Positions 6,465 to 6,581 of a stretch of 6,581 nt of DNA are shown in pieces. The notes under the pieces are model-generated. The model did no database searches, was not told the origin of the DNA, and saw nothing but the letters and a program-made list of their open reading frames with translations. The stretch lies in assembly GCA_934675225.1 (NCBI GenBank), contig CAKUQA010000075.1, forward strand, positions 1 through 6,581, written 5' to 3'. The stretch is from an uncultured Candidatus Melainabacteria bacterium. Its GTDB lineage: Bacteria; Cyanobacteriota; Vampirovibrionia; Gastranaerophilales; Gastranaerophilaceae. The position numbers and the translations under genes are program-made. The first letter of the stretch is position 1. Every line of letters begins with the position of its first letter.

Positions 6465-6493
6465 TTGACATTAAATTTTTTTCTTGTTACTAT
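6465..6493 (+). promoter_or_regulatory. Promoter of the tRNA-Lys gene
   Basis: A perfect -35 TTGACA (6465-6470), a 17-nt spacer and TACTAT (6488-6493) with a TGT extended element (6485-6487). Transcription should begin near 6500, leaving a 5' leader of about 29 nt for RNase P to remove. This is the best-matching promoter in the window, as expected for a stable-RNA gene. Confidence 0.75.
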
Positions 6494-6528
6494 AAAACCA
6501 CAGACGAAATGAATAGCAAATTTAACTT

Positions 6529-6581
6529 GCGCTTGTAGCTCAGCAGGTAGAGCACTCCCCTTTTAAGGGATAGGTCGCGCG
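6529..6581 (+). tRNA. tRNA-Lys, anticodon UUU (3' end cut by window edge)
   Basis: The first 53 nt of a tRNA fold as expected: acceptor 5' strand GCGCTTG (6529-6535), TA, D-arm GCTC-AGCAGGTA-GAGC (6538-6553), anticodon stem CTCCC/GGGAT (6555-6559, 6567-6571), loop CTTTTAA with anticodon TTT (6562-6564), variable loop AGGTC, and the 5' T-stem strand GCGCG (6577-6581). The anticodon decodes AAA/AAG as lysine. The T-loop, the 3' acceptor strand and any encoded CCA lie beyond the window. C27 and U43 at the outer anticodon stem do not pair. It could lead a longer tRNA operon outside the window. Confidence 0.93.

Noticed and set aside
6529..6581. tRNA-Lys as an integration (att) site, with the HTH gene as part of a prophage or genomic island
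   Set aside because: No integrase, direct repeat of the tRNA end or phage gene is visible, and the HTH gene has the same base composition and codon use as its neighbours.

Overview
This is an AT-rich bacterial chromosomal segment using the standard code (TGG for Trp, no in-frame TGA). It holds six protein genes and one tRNA gene. The source is probably an uncultured, host-associated, non-photosynthetic relative of the cyanobacteria (Gastranaerophilales/Vampirovibrionia, 'Melainabacteria'). That is a moderate-confidence inference from four things: a UVR-motif ClpC of the type shared by cyanobacteria and Firmicutes, a type IV pilus/type II secretion GspF/PilC protein in a low-GC genome, an unrecognised small protein beginning MKIYSI, and general codon use. 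An AT-rich clostridial or other lineage cannot be excluded without a search.

Layout, left to right. (1) 1-1835 (+): 3' part of clpC, entering the window inside the first Walker A motif and followed by a strong intrinsic terminator (1847-1876). The last ~11 codons look out of frame. (2) 1920-3164 (+): a complete GspF/PilC inner-membrane platform protein, with a promoter so close to its ATG that the mRNA may be almost leaderless. (3) 3269-3658 (+): an unrecognised 129-residue protein with two Gly-rich membrane helices. (4) 5066-3660 (-): a 468-residue cytoplasmic TPR-repeat protein whose stop codon lies 1 nt from that of gene 3. (5) 5682-5137 (-): peptidyl-tRNA hydrolase (pth), upstream of the TPR gene on the same strand. 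(6) 5805-6374 (+): an XRE-like regulator with two tandem HTH-type domains, divergent from pth and closed by a long hairpin terminator (6374-6411). (7) 6529-6581 (+): the 5' 53 nt of a tRNA-Lys(UUU) gene behind a strong promoter with A-tracts upstream.

The genes are mostly single transcription units with unrelated housekeeping roles: proteolysis, envelope secretion or pilus assembly, tRNA recycling, and a tRNA. Only pth and the TPR gene could share a transcript. There is no mobile element, CRISPR array, toxin-antitoxin pair or recognisable defence cassette, and I see no convincing undescribed multi-gene system. The items most worth a second look are the duplicated HTH regulator, the shifted clpC tail, the unknown Gly-rich membrane protein, and a recurring extended -10 promoter form.
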